A DNA stretch of 64,000 bases, from NCBI GenBank assembly GCA_947568835.1, contig OX387606.1, forward strand, positions 20,183,940 through 20,247,939, read 5' to 3'. The stretch comes from Protonemura montana (Eukaryota > Arthropoda > Insecta > Plecoptera > Nemouridae). The notes under the pieces were generated by a model. That model had not been told where the DNA came from. It saw only the letters and a list, made by a program, of their open reading frames with translations, and searched no databases. The position numbers and the translations under genes were made by a program. This document shows, piece by piece, positions 47,601-62,552 of this stretch (the stretch's first letter is position 1; each line of letters begins with the position of its first letter).

Positions 47601-50600
47601 TGCACACGAATATGTATATACCTTTTAATAATGTACCTATTGCACGAGACCTTGTACCGAATGCCATGAAAAAGTGCTCATTACATTTACACTCTATTCT
47701 ATTGATACTAATCTCGCACAGATTGGAGGTTGTGCAGACAAGGACGACGATTGAATCCCATACCCATGGTGTTCCTCTAACCGAGAAGACAAGCTAGTAA
47801 TTTCAAAGCTGAATACAATTTAATTGACAGAACAATTAGGGAGCGCTCGTCTCCGGCCTATTCGGTCAAAGTACTAGCGAGGACGAAGCGTAACGACTTG
47901 AAGACAGCTATTTGAACTTGAAATGCGTGCGACCGCGCACTATAGACGTGCTGTTCTCGTCAACTATTGACATTGGAAATGTTTTTGTATCTCTTTTCCT
48001 TAGAACATGATACGTGGACATGTGCTGTCTATGTGCTCGCAGCTGCGTTCCGAACGTTGAAACTGAAAGTCATTTGCATGCATTTCGTCGATGTCTATGA
48101 AAGCGTATAAAAGTCAGTCGAGATTTTTCTTTTACAACGGAGTTACAAAATAGCGCATGAAAAAGGACTCGGTTGTAACATTTTGCCTGAATGTCCCCGA
48201 ATCGGGTTTGCGAAATATGTGCCTGAATTGAAAGCGAGTTCAAAGTTGGTCTTGTAACTCGGGTGGTTTCTGCCTGTTAATTTGCAAGATTGTGGTACTT
48301 TTGACGTGAAAGGCCCCGAGATGAGCGCAATTCGGGCGGTGAGGGGTCAATTTTATGTGGTTCAAGCTCGCAGCACGCGGAGTCGACAAAAATATCTCGG
48401 TTTTTTTTATAATTCTTCCAGAGTCACGACGAACGAAAATACATTTGAAGTAAAACTTTTCAGTTTTCTTTTCAACGCAATTGATCAATTACATTTGCCT
48501 CGATAATTTTTTTCCTTCGTCGATAGAAACTAGAAAGTGAAGGACAAACTCTATAATGCGAGAAATTCTTAAAAAAACACGTATTTTTTTTTTCTTACAA
48601 TGAGTATTTTAATTGATTTAAAATCACGTGTATGCACGCGTACATTCTAATTTGGTCCTAATCAAATATGAGCTGTCACGCCACGATTACAACGCTTACA
48701 AACTTTAGACTTAACAACGCCGGCAGTTTTGCTTTTGTCAGATTGTAAAAACAATTCCTATACGTATCTCAAGCTGGCGGTCGCAACATTTGGAAACAAA
48801 AACAATCGCCATGTGAAGTTTTAACACGCGTGTATCATTACCTACTTGAAAATTACTTCGTCGCTTTTCCATCCTCCCAAACGCACATTTTTGGAAGTTT
48901 TTGGGACACATTTTGGCCCGGACCCTGGTACCTGTTATCAAAATGGACCCACTCCCGACCGACCCCCTTCCCCTCAGTGTCGCCGCCTCCTGGCCCGAGC
49001 CCGGGGTTTCCCCAACAGTTTGAATTACGAATTAAGACGCTATTGTCCCACAATACACTCCTAGTATCCTTGGAATTCACGTCGGCGTCGCTTTTGTTCT
49101 TAGCGTCGTGCGGATTCTGCGTCTCGACGCTTTTATTAATTAATTTCGGCTGTGTTCATTATTAATGAAATGTTATGTTCACGCAGAGTTGTCACGGTTA
49201 CGCGCTTGGAGTGCGTACAGTAGCGCGTATTTTACAAGCTTTACCAACCTTTCCGTACTCGTAACTTCGAGTTAGCCTCGAAAGCCATGCAACATTATAA
49301 ACTTGACTTATGCTAAATGTCTCCTAACCTTTACGACGCTGAACGAAACTTTGCCTACAGGCTGAGCGATACACCGTGCCTACCTCAATTGATTTCGAAT
49401 CTCTACAATGATTTCATTGCATTACCTACTATCCACTTCTAGTCGCATTTCACAAATCTGGAAATTGTGCATTTTGATCACGAAATCAGGTTACAAAGCA
49501 GCAGATCCCAGATTGGAGTTGCTCACTGAGTTACGTTTCTACTTGACTGTTATGCTCTAATAATATTGCTATGTCTATGAATGTACGAAATGTTTTTGTC
49601 AGTAATTAGATAAACATTTCCAACCTGGTTAATTTCATTCGTATCCAAGAACTGACGTTGTCTCGCAGAAGATTTTTCAGACATGGCACGACACAAATAA
49701 ATAGATCTAGAACTGGATATAGGTATGCAAATGTACTGTATATATCGTCTGACAGTTAACCCAGTTGCTTTTAGCTTCATTCATGCCCTTAGACGGGTTA
49801 GACGTATGCAATGTTGCATTTCGCTTGCATTCTTGCAGTTTTGATGATAATCGAGTTTGCTCGTATGCACCGCGTCTATGCAGCCATCGCGTATGCAACA
49901 TTTATTCCCGGCAAATCGTGAGCTGTGAGGAAAACCATTGTGAACTGTCTGCGAGATTAGATTCTTGTTGATAAGCCGTTTATAAAGTTAGATGATGTCT
50001 GTAGTTAGAACGAAAAGCTAATAAGGGATGACGGAAGTGGAGGATAGCAAACTTTCGTGCCTCACCTTTATTATCATCATGCTGCATTTAACTACTAGAG
50101 GTAATTTGTTTCTTGCTCATGTTGCTATAAAGTAAACTCATGTAGTATACATTGTAAATTTCAGGTACTGATGATTTATCGACCAATATTTCTCTATTAA
50201 TCCGATATTTTATTTAATGTGATTACGCGCGTTCCAATCCGGAAGGGTCCCTAGCGTCCAAAGGGGGCTAAAAAATACGGGAGATGGTCACGACCCTTCC
50301 AAACAAGATATCTCGTCAGTAACTTTCGCGTCCTGATTTATGACTGCCGCATCCCCGAATCGTGGCTCATATTAATTAGCGGACAGATTCGGAAAACAAT
50401 GCTCCAATTGGTAAGCCGAGTCGGATGCTGGGAGCGGGACGCGCGACTAAATCATCCAATTGGCGAGATGCATTTGTCACAGCGTGCCGAGTGTATTGTG
50501 GGCAGCGTGCCGGTCGATGTGTTTTGGGTAAATTAACGGTGATACGAGAATAAGTTGTTCATCATTATCGCGCGGGAGTGAAGCCGGGTTAGTCGGGGCA

Positions 50601-53600
50601 CACACATTCATTTGCGAAAGTTCCATGTTTGGAGTTTGCATGGAGATAAGCGGGTACACAGTGTTGTAACACGATGACCATATCATTAGAGTGCAGTTTT
50701 GCATGAGGCATGATTGTGTATGTATTCACACCGTATGGTGATTTGCTTTTGAGGCATTATCAGGATTAAAATGTGACGTAACAATGATTGGATCAGAGCT
50801 TATCAGACACTCTGTTTACAATTTGACAGGTTGGAAATCTAATCACCGTGTATTTTCACCGAAAGCGATGATAATGTTTTGTATATGTGCGCATAGCTGC
50901 ATTGTCTGTCAATAGGGGTGGTTTGAGATAATGTAATATGCATGGAGAGCTGTAGCAATATGTTTACATACTATTGTCTGTTTATTAGAGTGAGTAAAGC
51001 GGATTCGTTGATGTGTGTTTTTACAAATTGTTTCGGATCGTTGCAATAGGCTCACGGATCTGGTATGTGTTTTTTTTTTATCTTGTGCCCGCGTGCGTTA
51101 TTGGACGTGGACTGGCCACACGACGCGATCCTTGCGCAGGATGAGAACGCGATGATTGATGAAGCTGGCATCGCGGAAAAGCAGCCGAGTGGATTTTCAC
51201 ACCCGCGGAAATAGGTTTTGACGAGAGAAAGTCTATCAATAATAGCCGAAGAATTTTTCATTGCACTCGATCGAAAATAGATCAACAGAATTGAGTAATT
51301 TATAAACGTTGGCATGGAATACTCTCTAAGGGGATGAATATATTGAAGAGGTGGTTGGGAGAGAAAAAAAGCTGTAAATCTTGCTGATGAAAATGTCGAC
51401 TGGATGTTCCTATCTGGAACGTGATTTGATCCCACTCACTCTGCTAATGAAACGCACCGATCAGCCGTTATCACACACGAACGTTTAAACATTACTCCCC
51501 TGTTCGAGGCCATTGTATACGTGCCGGCTGTTTCGGAAAATGCGGCTACCGTTTCGCTTTCCACGTTCGAACTCGACGCTTTTCCGCTAAGACAATGCGC
51601 ATTTCTTTCGATTAGCGCCTCGAACTAAGTGCGTGAATGCGACGGTGTTACGAACGCTTGTAAAAACCACAACATTTGCTGCCACGGAGCTCGGCCGAGG
51701 CGTTCAGACCTAGCTCACAAACGAACGGCGAAAAATACTTCCAGCTCACTTCCATAAAATACTGTTGCAAAGCACTCCATGAATAATTAAGATGCAATGA
51801 ATGCACGAGGAATACATTTTCTTAAATTAAATTAATTGCTGATGCTCGATTTGGCAACAGCAAATGCGCCAGAGGACATCTCGAGGCTCTCTATAGTATT
51901 GGATAAAAACAACATATATCTATAGGGTGGGAATTCTTTTGCCAGTGCCATTGCTTAAAGCGGGTATTTTTTTTAAAGGAGATGACGTGTTTCGTGGCAT
52001 TATTGCGTGCGAAAAGGGCGCCGCTTAGAATCACCCCCTGTGTCAACGCAGACGCATTCCCTGGCAAATTCCTTACATATTGACAGTCTTCGTACCAACG
52101 TAAGCACGGTGACATTGGCACGATATGTGGCCCACTGACCCTCTCCCGGCAGCTAAGTGGCAGTTGGTGAATCTAGATCACCGACCAGGTACGCTAGCAA
52201 AAGGGAAAGTGCTTCGATTCTAACCATGGATACATACTTCTATCGACAATCTTATCTGATGGTGCTTGCCAGGCTGGTAGCTCGGCTGGGCAGCTCCTTC
52301 CTAGCTCGCGTCGAGCCTTACGTAATCTGCTCTGTGCACCGCGTGCCTCGTGTGCCTGGTGTGCTCGGACCAAATCGGCACAGACGGCCATTCTGATCGG
52401 ATTCACTACCCCTTAAGATGACTTCCAACGCATTTCGCATTGGAAATCGACTCAGCAGTTTTCTTTTTGCGTACCGTGCCAGATGTCAAATGCAGGATGC
52501 CGTCGTACATTCTATTGTGTGTGCAATTGTGCGGATGTTTTTGTGCAATATTATGTAGAAACTAGTTGATGTGTTATGATGTAAATGGTGTTAAGTACTA
52601 CCACATCAAGTGTGACGTGTCAAAACAGTATCATTACCGCAGTCCGATATGTACTCGATTGTTTGTAATGAGTGCTTTCAACACAATTTCTTGTGGTGGA
52701 TTGTTATTGTTCTTCCGCATTCTGTCACTGTGGATTAATTGCCGTCGCTGCAATTGCACTCGGTGTGCATCAGTTCATTACATGCGACAATAGAGACAGT
52801 AACCTTTAAGACTTGTTCTCTGTACTCACCTGGCTATAGCAAAAGGTACTTACGGCTAAACAAGATCGATCGGCCGTCCGTCGAGCGGCCTTTGTTTACC
52901 AAACGGGCTTCGAGTCGGTATGCAATCAATTCGTTCGAGAAATTCTCTCGCGAGACTCGACGGCATTTCTTGCGCACACTTCGCGAAGAGTTCACGAGGA
53001 GCGCGTGTTTTTGCACGCTGCCGAAACTTTGCCTGGCGTTGATTGCGAGTTAGTCATGGCGAGATCTTAAGTCAGCAGATGCGATGGAATGGGACGTAGG
53101 AAAAAATTGGAAGATCCGGCATCCTCTTTTATTTGCCGAATCTGTCGGGAATTGAGCGGGAAGGCAAATCTGGGAGGGCTGAAAATTGGAATCCGATCTA
53201 GGTATCCATAACCAAAGTAATAACCGAGCTACTTTGGAATGACGTGTTTTTGTTCTTCATGCTTTGGACGGAAACTTGTTTAACCGAGTAACTTTTTGAA
53301 AAATCATAAAATACGTTATAAGTGCGCTATGTTTATGAGTTAGCACTGTTTTACGACCTATATAATATAGGTTCAGAGATTTATTTCGCGGAAGAATGTG
53401 GGTCAATAAATTGGCCATTTATTTTGATAATAATAAAGGTTTCGCCCAGCACAAGCCGCTTCATCTTGCAGAATAACACCGCAGAGGATCGCACATGTAG
53501 CGCTGCTAGCAAATTGCCTGACATCGGGGGGTGTTGCTTTCACAAGCGTCCCGGCGCCTGTAATAGCAGGCGGTGGCGTTTGGGGCAGGGGGAGTGGGCA
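44661..53600. other. Intron of the convertase gene, distal part I
   Basis: No exon, RNA gene or intact mobile element was recognised. Composition alternates between AT-rich text and short CpG patches such as 49,075-49,130 and 52,270-52,390. Confidence 0.4.
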
Positions 53601-53614
53601 GGCGTCGCGACGCC
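53601..53614. repeat. 14-base palindrome centred on TCGCGA
   Basis: GGCGTCGCGACGCC is its own reverse complement. Similar palindromes occur at 207-218 and 18,796-18,809. Confidence 0.85.
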
Positions 53615-56600
53615 GGACGTCCTTTCAATTAGACGCCTCGACATCGGCCAATTAACGCCTCTAAACAAGATCGTTATCTCAAACCGAGGCCGCGTACTTG
53701 CTGCGATTGGCAAGATTCGCCTCTGCCTCTCGGTATTTCATGCCGACATTGTCGAAAATCTGTGAACACGCGAGCTAATCTCGCCCGTTGCTTTTGTCTT
53801 TGCACCTGCATACAGATTTGTCAGTTGCGTCTCCCTCCCCTTATATTCTCTGTCAAACTTACAGTCACAGAAAGCATTTTCTTTCAACCATTTGTTGAGC
53901 AAAAATCACCGTCGAAACACAGGACCCTGATTGGTTTGTTTCTATTGTTTGTTTTTCGAGTTACATTCCAATCCCATGCACGGCCATGTTGCTTTTCATT
54001 TTTCCTTGCGTCTATATTTCGCGTCGGCCCGGCGTGTACACTGAGAATTATCACACGCCTCGCCTCGAGGTTTCGAAGTTGCATCTTTGAGCATAGTTGC
54101 AGAGCTAGAGAAACCGCTTTGAAGCAACTCAGTTCCCCTTCGGCAATCACAAACGCAGTCACTGTATGGAAGGTATATACCGCGGACCGGCACACCGACC
54201 GACCGGCCGGGTTGCCTAACCAGTCCACTTTCCCGCGAAGGAGCTCTTTAATCTAGTCGAAACATAACTAGATTGTTTATAGCTAGATTGTTTTCTATCT
54301 TGTCTATGCTCGCTGGCGGTTTACGACAAACCTATAAATTGCAAGATTGATTTTCATATCCCACCCTGATAGCCACGCGGCTGCAGCGACCCGGGGGTTA
54401 CGTTTTCCCCTGTTTCTCCTGTTTCGCGTTCCGCAAGCCGCGTGTGATTTCGGTTTGCAATTCCATACATCGTTAGCTGTCTGAGATGTTATCCGACGGC
54501 CATCACGTCTCAGATTGCGAACTCGTGTTCTTTTATGTCACCATTAAATCCTACCTCGCGGTGCCTATCTTAGTTGTGCTCACCGACACTGATTTGACTT
54601 GTTTTGCCAACTGCAGTAAAATAACTCGACTGTTTGCCCTGTTTTATAGCCAGGACAGCTATGCCAGCTCTATATAGGTTGGTACTAGTGGCCTGGCATA
54701 GCCTAATAAGTCCTTAGTCCTTACTTAGTCTTCGCTGGGGTTAATGGTACTGGGATTACGATGGCTTAGAGCTTAAGTTGCTTTGCCATTGTTTTAATGC
54801 ATTCAAATCACACGTTTTATGCACGCTTTTTGTTGTAATGAGTTTTTTCTGTTCTCCTATCTGTTGCTCGCTAGCTAATAGCAAGTAAATAAATGCAATC
54901 CCTTTTAGTCTATTCGACCATTTGCTTAATTTTTACTGGTTGCAATTGGTTTTATAATTGCAAGTTGTTTTTAGAGTGGTTTTTTAGTTTTTCACCTCTA
55001 TTTTCCGTTTCAAAAATAATGGGCTAATCAGTATTTTAATGATGGTTTTAATAAACTCTGTTAATGCAGACGCATGCTAAAGGTTGATTAAAATCATCCC
55101 TACTAGCCTGCGAAAATATGACAAAAACAAATGTTCTATCCACATTTTAGAGCAGAAATTGAGGGATATATGACAGTAGCCAAACTTGAAAAAATCAGTG
55201 TTTTTATATTAATTTAATTAGGAGATGCATGGAGGGTTTGAACCCTATTCCGGCTTTACAGGGAAGGGTAATGTAACCAATTTGCGGGATCACATTTGCC
55301 CCTATGTCGGCACACCACACTATTACACCATAATATGGAAGACTAGCGACTAGCTCTAGGCTCGCTTCAAACGTATTTCCCCGAACTTTCAATCTTAAAT
55401 CCACCCCTAAGGGCTCAGGCTCAAAGTAGTTTAGCGTGCAAATAATCAATCTGGAGAGGGGGTCATTCCATCACGTCCCCCCTGAACCCGTTGGCGGTTG
55501 TAGGGGGTCTACACATTTCAACCGGAGGAGATTGAGTTTCCGCCAGTGTCTTTGCGTGGCAATCACTTCCGGCGAGACTCGGCGAGGAGATTCGATTGCC
55601 GCCAGGTTGCGATAATACGATGAGATCGGATGATGTACCTATATAAACTATAACCTGTGCTATAACCTATAGCTTGAGATGTTTCCATTGCGTTCGCAGA
55701 ACCACGGTAGGTAAGGGATTATTCAATTAGACATTCAACTACCTACCTGCGTTGCGTGCGTTTATTCCATGTAGGTACCTAACTGGCAAGAGCTAATGTA
55801 TCTCGCGAAGACGCGAAAGTGTACAATGCAATGTTTTTATTGGTTTTACCTTTAAGGTATTTAATCTGAAACCTCGTCTTGGTACATTACTTTATAAATA
55901 GGAAAATAAATGTCAGAGGGAGGCACTTACTTTGTAATTGCCGAGTATATACAAGCCTTGGCTTGCAAATTAAACAAATTTCCCATTGAGTTTCTTTGTA
56001 GGGTGGATGGGTTTAATAATATTTATAGAGATCCGTCTCCACTCCACTCCACTCCGATCCACTTAATTTAAACTGAAGCCCTTCATGTTTTCCAAACTCT
56101 TGAAAGATTTTTATACTTTTTATCAAAGTGAAGTTTCTCTTCGCGTTTCATCTCCGATATTTTTAGGTAGTACAATTAATCTCATTTGGGATTGGGCCTA
56201 AAGCACTTTTCGCCATCGGAAGCCGTTATTCTGTATATATCGCATACCTTCATCTATATATCTACTTTTATAAATCGATAATCGGCTTTCGTGAAATCAG
56301 AAGCTGGCTTTGACTTGAAATAATTAGTAAAAGTTGCAGCCGACGTGAGCCGCGTCACCCACGCGATTTTATTTGTGTGTTTTTTTTGTCGCCGCTCGGA
56401 TTATGCCCCATCCCCAAGCGTACACGTTCACGACAAGCCCAGTACACCCACCGCATGTGCTGGCATGTGTTTACAGCTCTCTGACAATGAGTGTGTCGGG
56501 CTGATTCGGGCGTAGCGCCGATCGAATCGCCGCGATGAACATGGCTATGCGGTTGCACGGGGATCATCATCTGTCTTTAAAAACACACATACATTTCATA

Positions 56601-59600
56601 CACACTTTCAAGTGTAATTGCGCTCATATTTATGGTTAATTGCTCGCCCAATAAACAGCCTGGAATAATAAACATTTGCGAAAATTACTGCGTGTTATTA
56701 ATATTGGCTTTAATATATAAGTATTAATTTTAGTTATGCAGTTATGCGCATAGGACAGGCGTTTAGGTGTTTGGATTTCATACTCATAATTTGGCACGGT
56801 GATAAAATCAGAGTTGAATTGCTCTAATTTACAGGTTTAGTATATTGTAAGCTTTCGAAAGAGTTATTGGCCTTATCGGAGCTAGGCGCTCACGGCTGGT
56901 ACATAGGTAGGTATGACAAGCGTATCGTGCCGAGCTATACACCACGAGTGATTTCGTCCTCTCTCTGGGCGCATACACTTTTTATGAACTTGCGTGACAT
57001 TTCGGGTCGACGTTGGAAAAAGTGAAATCGTCCTGTCTGGAAAACGGTGGCATGGGGAATTAAATCGGCCGTTACGGTACGATCAGACAGCCTCGGAAAG
57101 TTGATTCGGGAAACTCATTTTCCTCGAGCCATGAGTCAACTGACCGCGTACAGTTTTTCTGGTCGTCTTTTACTGGTTCCTTGTGCGATCGAGATTCACT
57201 CTGTAACTGCCGTTTTTAGTACTACGAAAACCCGGCGAAAGAAATTATAGCGATACTATCACCATGGATCAAAGTTTTTCTTCGCTCGATCTTTGATTTT
57301 CTCTGCTGACACTCAGGTCGCAAGTCGACCGGCAAAGCCGCGAATGCCATGGTCTCTGAATTGTGGGTCGAACAGCGCTGGCATGCTCATTGAGGCATCG
57401 GCAGCCCTGCTATGCCAACGCCTCCACTCAGGAACGCATCTACACACAGGGACCATCCGCTAGTCGCACCCCTAACGCCATGTGACAAGTCATACCACGC
57501 ATTAACATCGCGCGTTTGCATAACTCGGTTTGTTTTTGAGTGGCATGGATACCATGTTGTGTTACGCGGCGACGGTAACGGCGAATATCGGACTCACTGT
57601 CGGCTAATTGCTAACATGATGCATGGAACAGTCAATAACACTCCACGTCACCACCCATTAACACTGGCCTGAGCCGGAATTAATGTCCTCGTGCTCGCAG
57701 ACATGCGAAACATGGCGACCATTTCGAATTGTGTGTATCAATTTCTCTGTAAATCATCGTGTGTATGTGGAAAGTGGTAGTTAGGCGTTCGGCATATGTG
57801 CGCGGTGACTTTGGAAAAAAATTATCTGATTTGTTTGAGCACTTCACTCAAACACAGTTCTGTGTTATTAATATTAATTTGTCGTTGCTCGTTGTTCATG
57901 AAATTAACATTCGTGCGGACGTTTTCTTGCTTATACCCTGGTTACAAGTGGATTAATATTTCATTTCCCTCGCTCCGTTTCGAAAGATGTGACAACGATA
58001 ATCCAGTAATGCGATTTACACAAAATAAAAATGTGTTCTTCGATGATATTTTTCCCACACTCACAAACACACGCGCACACACGCTCATTGATCAGGATTT
58101 CACCAAAAAAGTCACTGACAAATAAGATTCTTTGATAAACCGTGCGTGTGAAAAAGGCTTCCCGAATTACACAAATCCAACGCTCTCTGGTTCCTAGTCC
58201 GATCCCCCATCCCGCGTCCAACCCCTTTATATAGATGTATGTGCGGTGTGTAAGTTTGTGCGTGAGCGCCTATGTACGGACCGGGCTCGGATCTCGGATC
58301 GTGCAAATAGCGACGTGTTCTGCGTGTGGATAGCATCGGCGTGGGGCGTGCGAGGAATTGAGCACACGATTAGCTTTGTGAGCGCACGGCGGCGGGAGGA
58401 CAAACCCTACCACGAATGGGGCTCACATAGATCATAGATTCACGATCGACGGCCGGAGGATTTGTCGGCAACGCTGGGCGCCAATTGTGAGGTCGACTTA
58501 TTTATACCGATGGAGGCTGACGGGATGCTGACGTGGACGGGGATATGCGGTTCTTGCTGTCAATGTGCTAGGCGGACTGTTTGATATTGATAGATTGATA
58601 GATTGTTAGGTGTTACATCTTCAAATAGGACAGGTAGTAAATTAAAAGCAAAAAAAAAAACACGTTTACTGGTCCAGAACTGCACTCACTTGAGTATTTA
58701 GCATCTAGCACCTGTCTTGAATACATCTTTAGTTTTTTTAATTAAAGGAGTGTCATTCAGTGTTAGGTTTAACTGCTCAGTTTGTAACGGTAACCGGGAA
58801 ATACCCTAGACACTTGGTTAAATTAATTTATGGAAATGTATAAAACACTCATCTCAGATGAACCATAGATTGCAAAGGTTGAGTGCAATGCCAGGGATGA
58901 GATCTTTGACGATGAAGTCATTCCTTGCAATTGCTGGTATATCTTAGTTTTATTTTTGCTACCAAGCCAGTGGCGTACCCCGAGATCCTTCTGACTGCGC
59001 CACTAATCGACTACGTTCGTGTGTTTTTCTTTGTGTATAGACGATCTCCGTGGGTAACAGTTGATTAACTAATGGTTTCTTCGTCACAGAGCGCGGAGAA
59101 CACCATGCGTAAGATCAACCACTTTTTCAGCGTTTTCAGCATCTTTGAAAGAAAGAAAAAAATACGGAGGGAGGTTTTCTTTTACTCCTACGTTCTAAAA
59201 TATGAAGCAATTTCGTAAATTATTCGACTGCTTAGTTCAGCCCGTTCTTGCAGACTAAATCGATTAACCCTTGCGGCTATCGATTAAGTAGTGTTTATGA
59301 ACTCACAGGCTAGTGGTATTTTTCGTCGGTTTGAACCACCAAGCCACACATTTACTATTTTATGCTCATGTTCGACGTCTTACCTTCCTTATTTTACTCA
59401 CGTCTTGTGTACGCTGTTTACATGTAACCTGGTAATCTCCCAGCTTTTGCTGGCATCCAAACTGATTAAATCTCACCCTAAAAAAAAAACAAAAAAAAAA
59501 AAAAACAGGGCAAAACACGGCAAACTTATCGAGCATAATATTGTATATTACACACTAACAAGTTAATGTGCTACCTGGCAAACAGAAAGTAAGCCCGGCT

Positions 59601-59860
59601 TACACGACGCGAGCACGCCGTGTTTTCTTTGTCGCTCTGGGACGATCCTTGCCTTGGTGGAGGTGCCGTGTTTAGGGACACTGTGCAGGGTAAGCCTGGA
59701 AAGGCCGGTGCAGGCACGTCGCTCTGCTGGACCCACAAAACATAGGCTTACGCAGACGAAGTCTACGAAATCTAAAAAGTCTGATAACTTGACGATATCT
59801 CGGTGGGGTTCGTCGGTTTTAAACACCTTGCCAAAATAGGCTGTATGAGTAGTGGTAGGT
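53615..59860. other. Intron of the convertase gene, distal part II
   Basis: No exon supported on either strand. CpG-rich text lies at 53,990-54,230, 57,000-57,260 and 58,250-58,500. An A-rich run is at 59,480-59,508. GGGGTCATTCCATCACGTCC at 55,460 resembles the repeat word at 6.1 kb. Confidence 0.4.
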
Positions 59861-59884
59861 AGATGAGATGAGATGAGATGAGAT
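59861..59884. repeat. (ATGAG)n tandem repeat
   Basis: About four and a half AGATG units in a row. Confidence 0.85.
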
Positions 59885-60561
59885 AATATTGCCAATTTGT
59901 TCCCCTTGATTGCATTTACATTATTGGCGGTCTCATCTCATTTTTTCTCGTTTCGTCTTCCTGGAAAAGCTTATCAAAAAGAATCGGCCAAACGCTTTGT
60001 TGTAGAGTCCCTATTTATACCTGTAAAAATTACTTGTTTGATCCAGAATGAAAATTAATGGCAGTCCTAGTTTTTGTTTGCCGTCGCGATTCTGATTCTG
60101 ATCAGGTTCTGCCTGTTGCCTATTCCTAGAATGCAGATATATATAAATCCTGGTTATTTTCTCAATTTCTTTGGTCTGCTTACTTAACCGTGAAATAGGT
60201 AGAGGAGCCGAATATGTTCACTTAGAAACACACTTAGATAAGAATGGACATTCTTGCATGCGTGGCCGATTTGTTGGGACATGGGTTGAAGGAAACATGG
60301 TTTATTACATTCGGTGGAGAGCTTTATTACCTTTCCGCGGGTAGTGAACGCACGGCCGAAGACGGACCGTGCGGAGATCTCCGCGGGAAATTTACCGCGC
60401 CGGAAATATGACGGTCTTATGTAGAATTTTGTTTGCTGCAATAACTCTCTGCTCCGCCGGGCAATATCTTTCGCGGGCACGAGCAGCGATTTGCTGCCGA
60501 GGAGATAATGGCGGTTATCAAAGTTTGCACAGGCCGCGCGTACTCGCGCACCGGGGTGCGT

Positions 60562-60580
60562 CCCCCCCCCCCCCCCCCCC
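60562..60580. repeat. Poly-C tract, 19 bases
   Basis: A pure C run in a CpG-rich patch at 60,350-60,600. The length may be unreliable. Confidence 0.9.
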
Positions 60581-62382
60581 GCCCAGCCGACCATGCTACT
60601 GTGTAATGGATAGTGCATGTCTGCCTCTGATCTATTAGGGGCGCTACGCGTTGTTTCCTGAATTGAAATTAGAAATCACTCAGTCTGTCAGAAAAAAGAA
60701 CACACGAGATTTTCCTCTCGTGCGCCGGGCATCGCACGGAAAGCCGTTATTACTTCTCGTCCAAAAACGTTCAATGCCGCGTGTTTGTCCTCACTTCTCA
60801 TCTCTTGCTGAGCCTTCTTCTAGATCTGTCTTGCCGCACCTAACGCCCTCGCGTCCGCGGCCACTACAGCTGGCAAACAATAACAGCGCGCTCGCGTGAT
60901 TGTAGGCGATGCCTCTTTGCGAATTTTCCGCGTTGCGTTTTTCGGCAACCCGACATCCTATGCCTTCGCCACCACCGCAGCTCTGGGCTGTAATTTATGT
61001 CATTTTGGGCCCGAACTACATTACGATCCGCACAATGCCGACTGATATGATGTAGTGTATACCAGATGCTGGTTTATTGTTAACTCGCAGCTCGAAGACC
61101 CCCTTGGAGGACGGCTATGGGCCCCCAGCTCGATCCCAGGGGGCACCTCCCCTTTCCGAGTTCGCCCCCATCTTATTTATGGTAGTCTTTATCTTATTCG
61201 ATATTCACTATCAGGTTATTTTACTTTCAAATAAGATTGACGATTCGCGAAACGCTACCCTGGAATTATTTGTAAGATATAGCAATGTTTCTTTGCAGAG
61301 ATAATGCGAAGGCTTGTGCTCATGAGGAGACGTTTTACGGATTTCACGGCACATTGTCTGTGCCCAATACAATGTCAGTGAATTTCGAAGCGAAATAGCC
61401 GCTGTTTTTACTCAGAATTGCCATTCGATGTCCATTGATTGCTAAAAAATCGGCGCCATTCGCAACGCGTTCCAACGTGATCATTAGCGTTTTCCTCGTG
61501 ATTATTTCACTTAAAAAAAAAAACTGGGCTAAAGAAAGCGTCTCTCGCTGCATAAGTTCCATGTGATGGGGCATATTATTGCCGGCAATTGCACGTATAA
61601 AGTCTAGCATGATCGCGCACAATGCTTTCATAAGAGAGCTTGTCGGGGTCGTGGTGGGCCGGGGTGGGCCGGAGGCGGGGGCGATATGAGTGTCAGGAGC
61701 ATGGCGCGATCGCCACGTCCCCGTAATGGCTCAATAATAAGACGATTTTTCCCCCGAGCGCCGGCGATGGCCGCACCGAAGCTACGGAGAAATGAGGAGA
61801 GAAATTCTTTTCATGCTCTTAGTATATAGGACGCGGAGTTTCCTCATAGATAAACTGTTTGTCCCAAAGTGGTTTCTTACACATGATGCTCCTCTTGCCC
61901 TGGTCTTGGTTCGCTGGCTGGGTCGTTGGGTCTAAGCCCGCCTCGGATCTTCAAGCCTACAATCCCTGTCGCTGCAAGTATAGACCTTTAGGCAGCCTAC
62001 AACCCTTCGCCCAGCCTACCACCTGTCGTCGTTGTACTAGCACCACGTATTTGCGACAATTGAGCCATAGCTAGATCATGATGTAGACAATTGTAATGGG
62101 TACCAGATGACTTGAGATAATAAAGACGAATTCGACGATTTATTGTAGTATTAAGAGCGTATGCCACGTTATGCAGAGGAATGGCTTCCACTGGGAGTTC
62201 ATTTCCACTTGGGACGTACTTTCAGCACTCCGTGTGCTTCGCTATGCTAGACGCTTGGTAGTGGTTCAGCGTCCATTATTGCTCCATTTCTTCGAGTTGG
62301 AGCTCATCTGTTATCTTGGTGCACGCATCTGAGTCCTTCCGACGCCCATCTCGTTCCGACGCCGCGATCCCGAGCGTAGGGT

Positions 62383-62552
62383 GGCGACGCCGACGCCGAC
62401 TCCGACGCCAGGCGCTGACATACGAGCCTTCATTCGTCAACCGATTGCTAGCCCTATAAAACGCTACGCGACCCGCGTAGCCGAGAAGCCGACGTCGCCA
62501 TGCGTGGCAGTGCTGGCTCGGCGTCGGCGTCGGCATCGGCATCGGCGTCGCC
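62383..62552. repeat. Inverted GC hexamer repeats with a 110-base loop
   Basis: The left arm 62,383-62,409 is GGCGACGCC followed by GACGCC-type units. The right arm 62,520-62,552 is GGCGTC/GGCATC units ending GGCGTCGCC, its reverse complement with few mismatches. The loop holds CTATAAAACGCTACGCG, a TATA-like motif. A strong hairpin is expected in single strands or RNA. Confidence 0.75.

Noticed and set aside
53322-54256. Adjacent plus-strand frames of 147 and 164 codons
   Set aside because: No similarity to any family I know, and overlapping minus-strand frames of similar length indicate a compositional effect.
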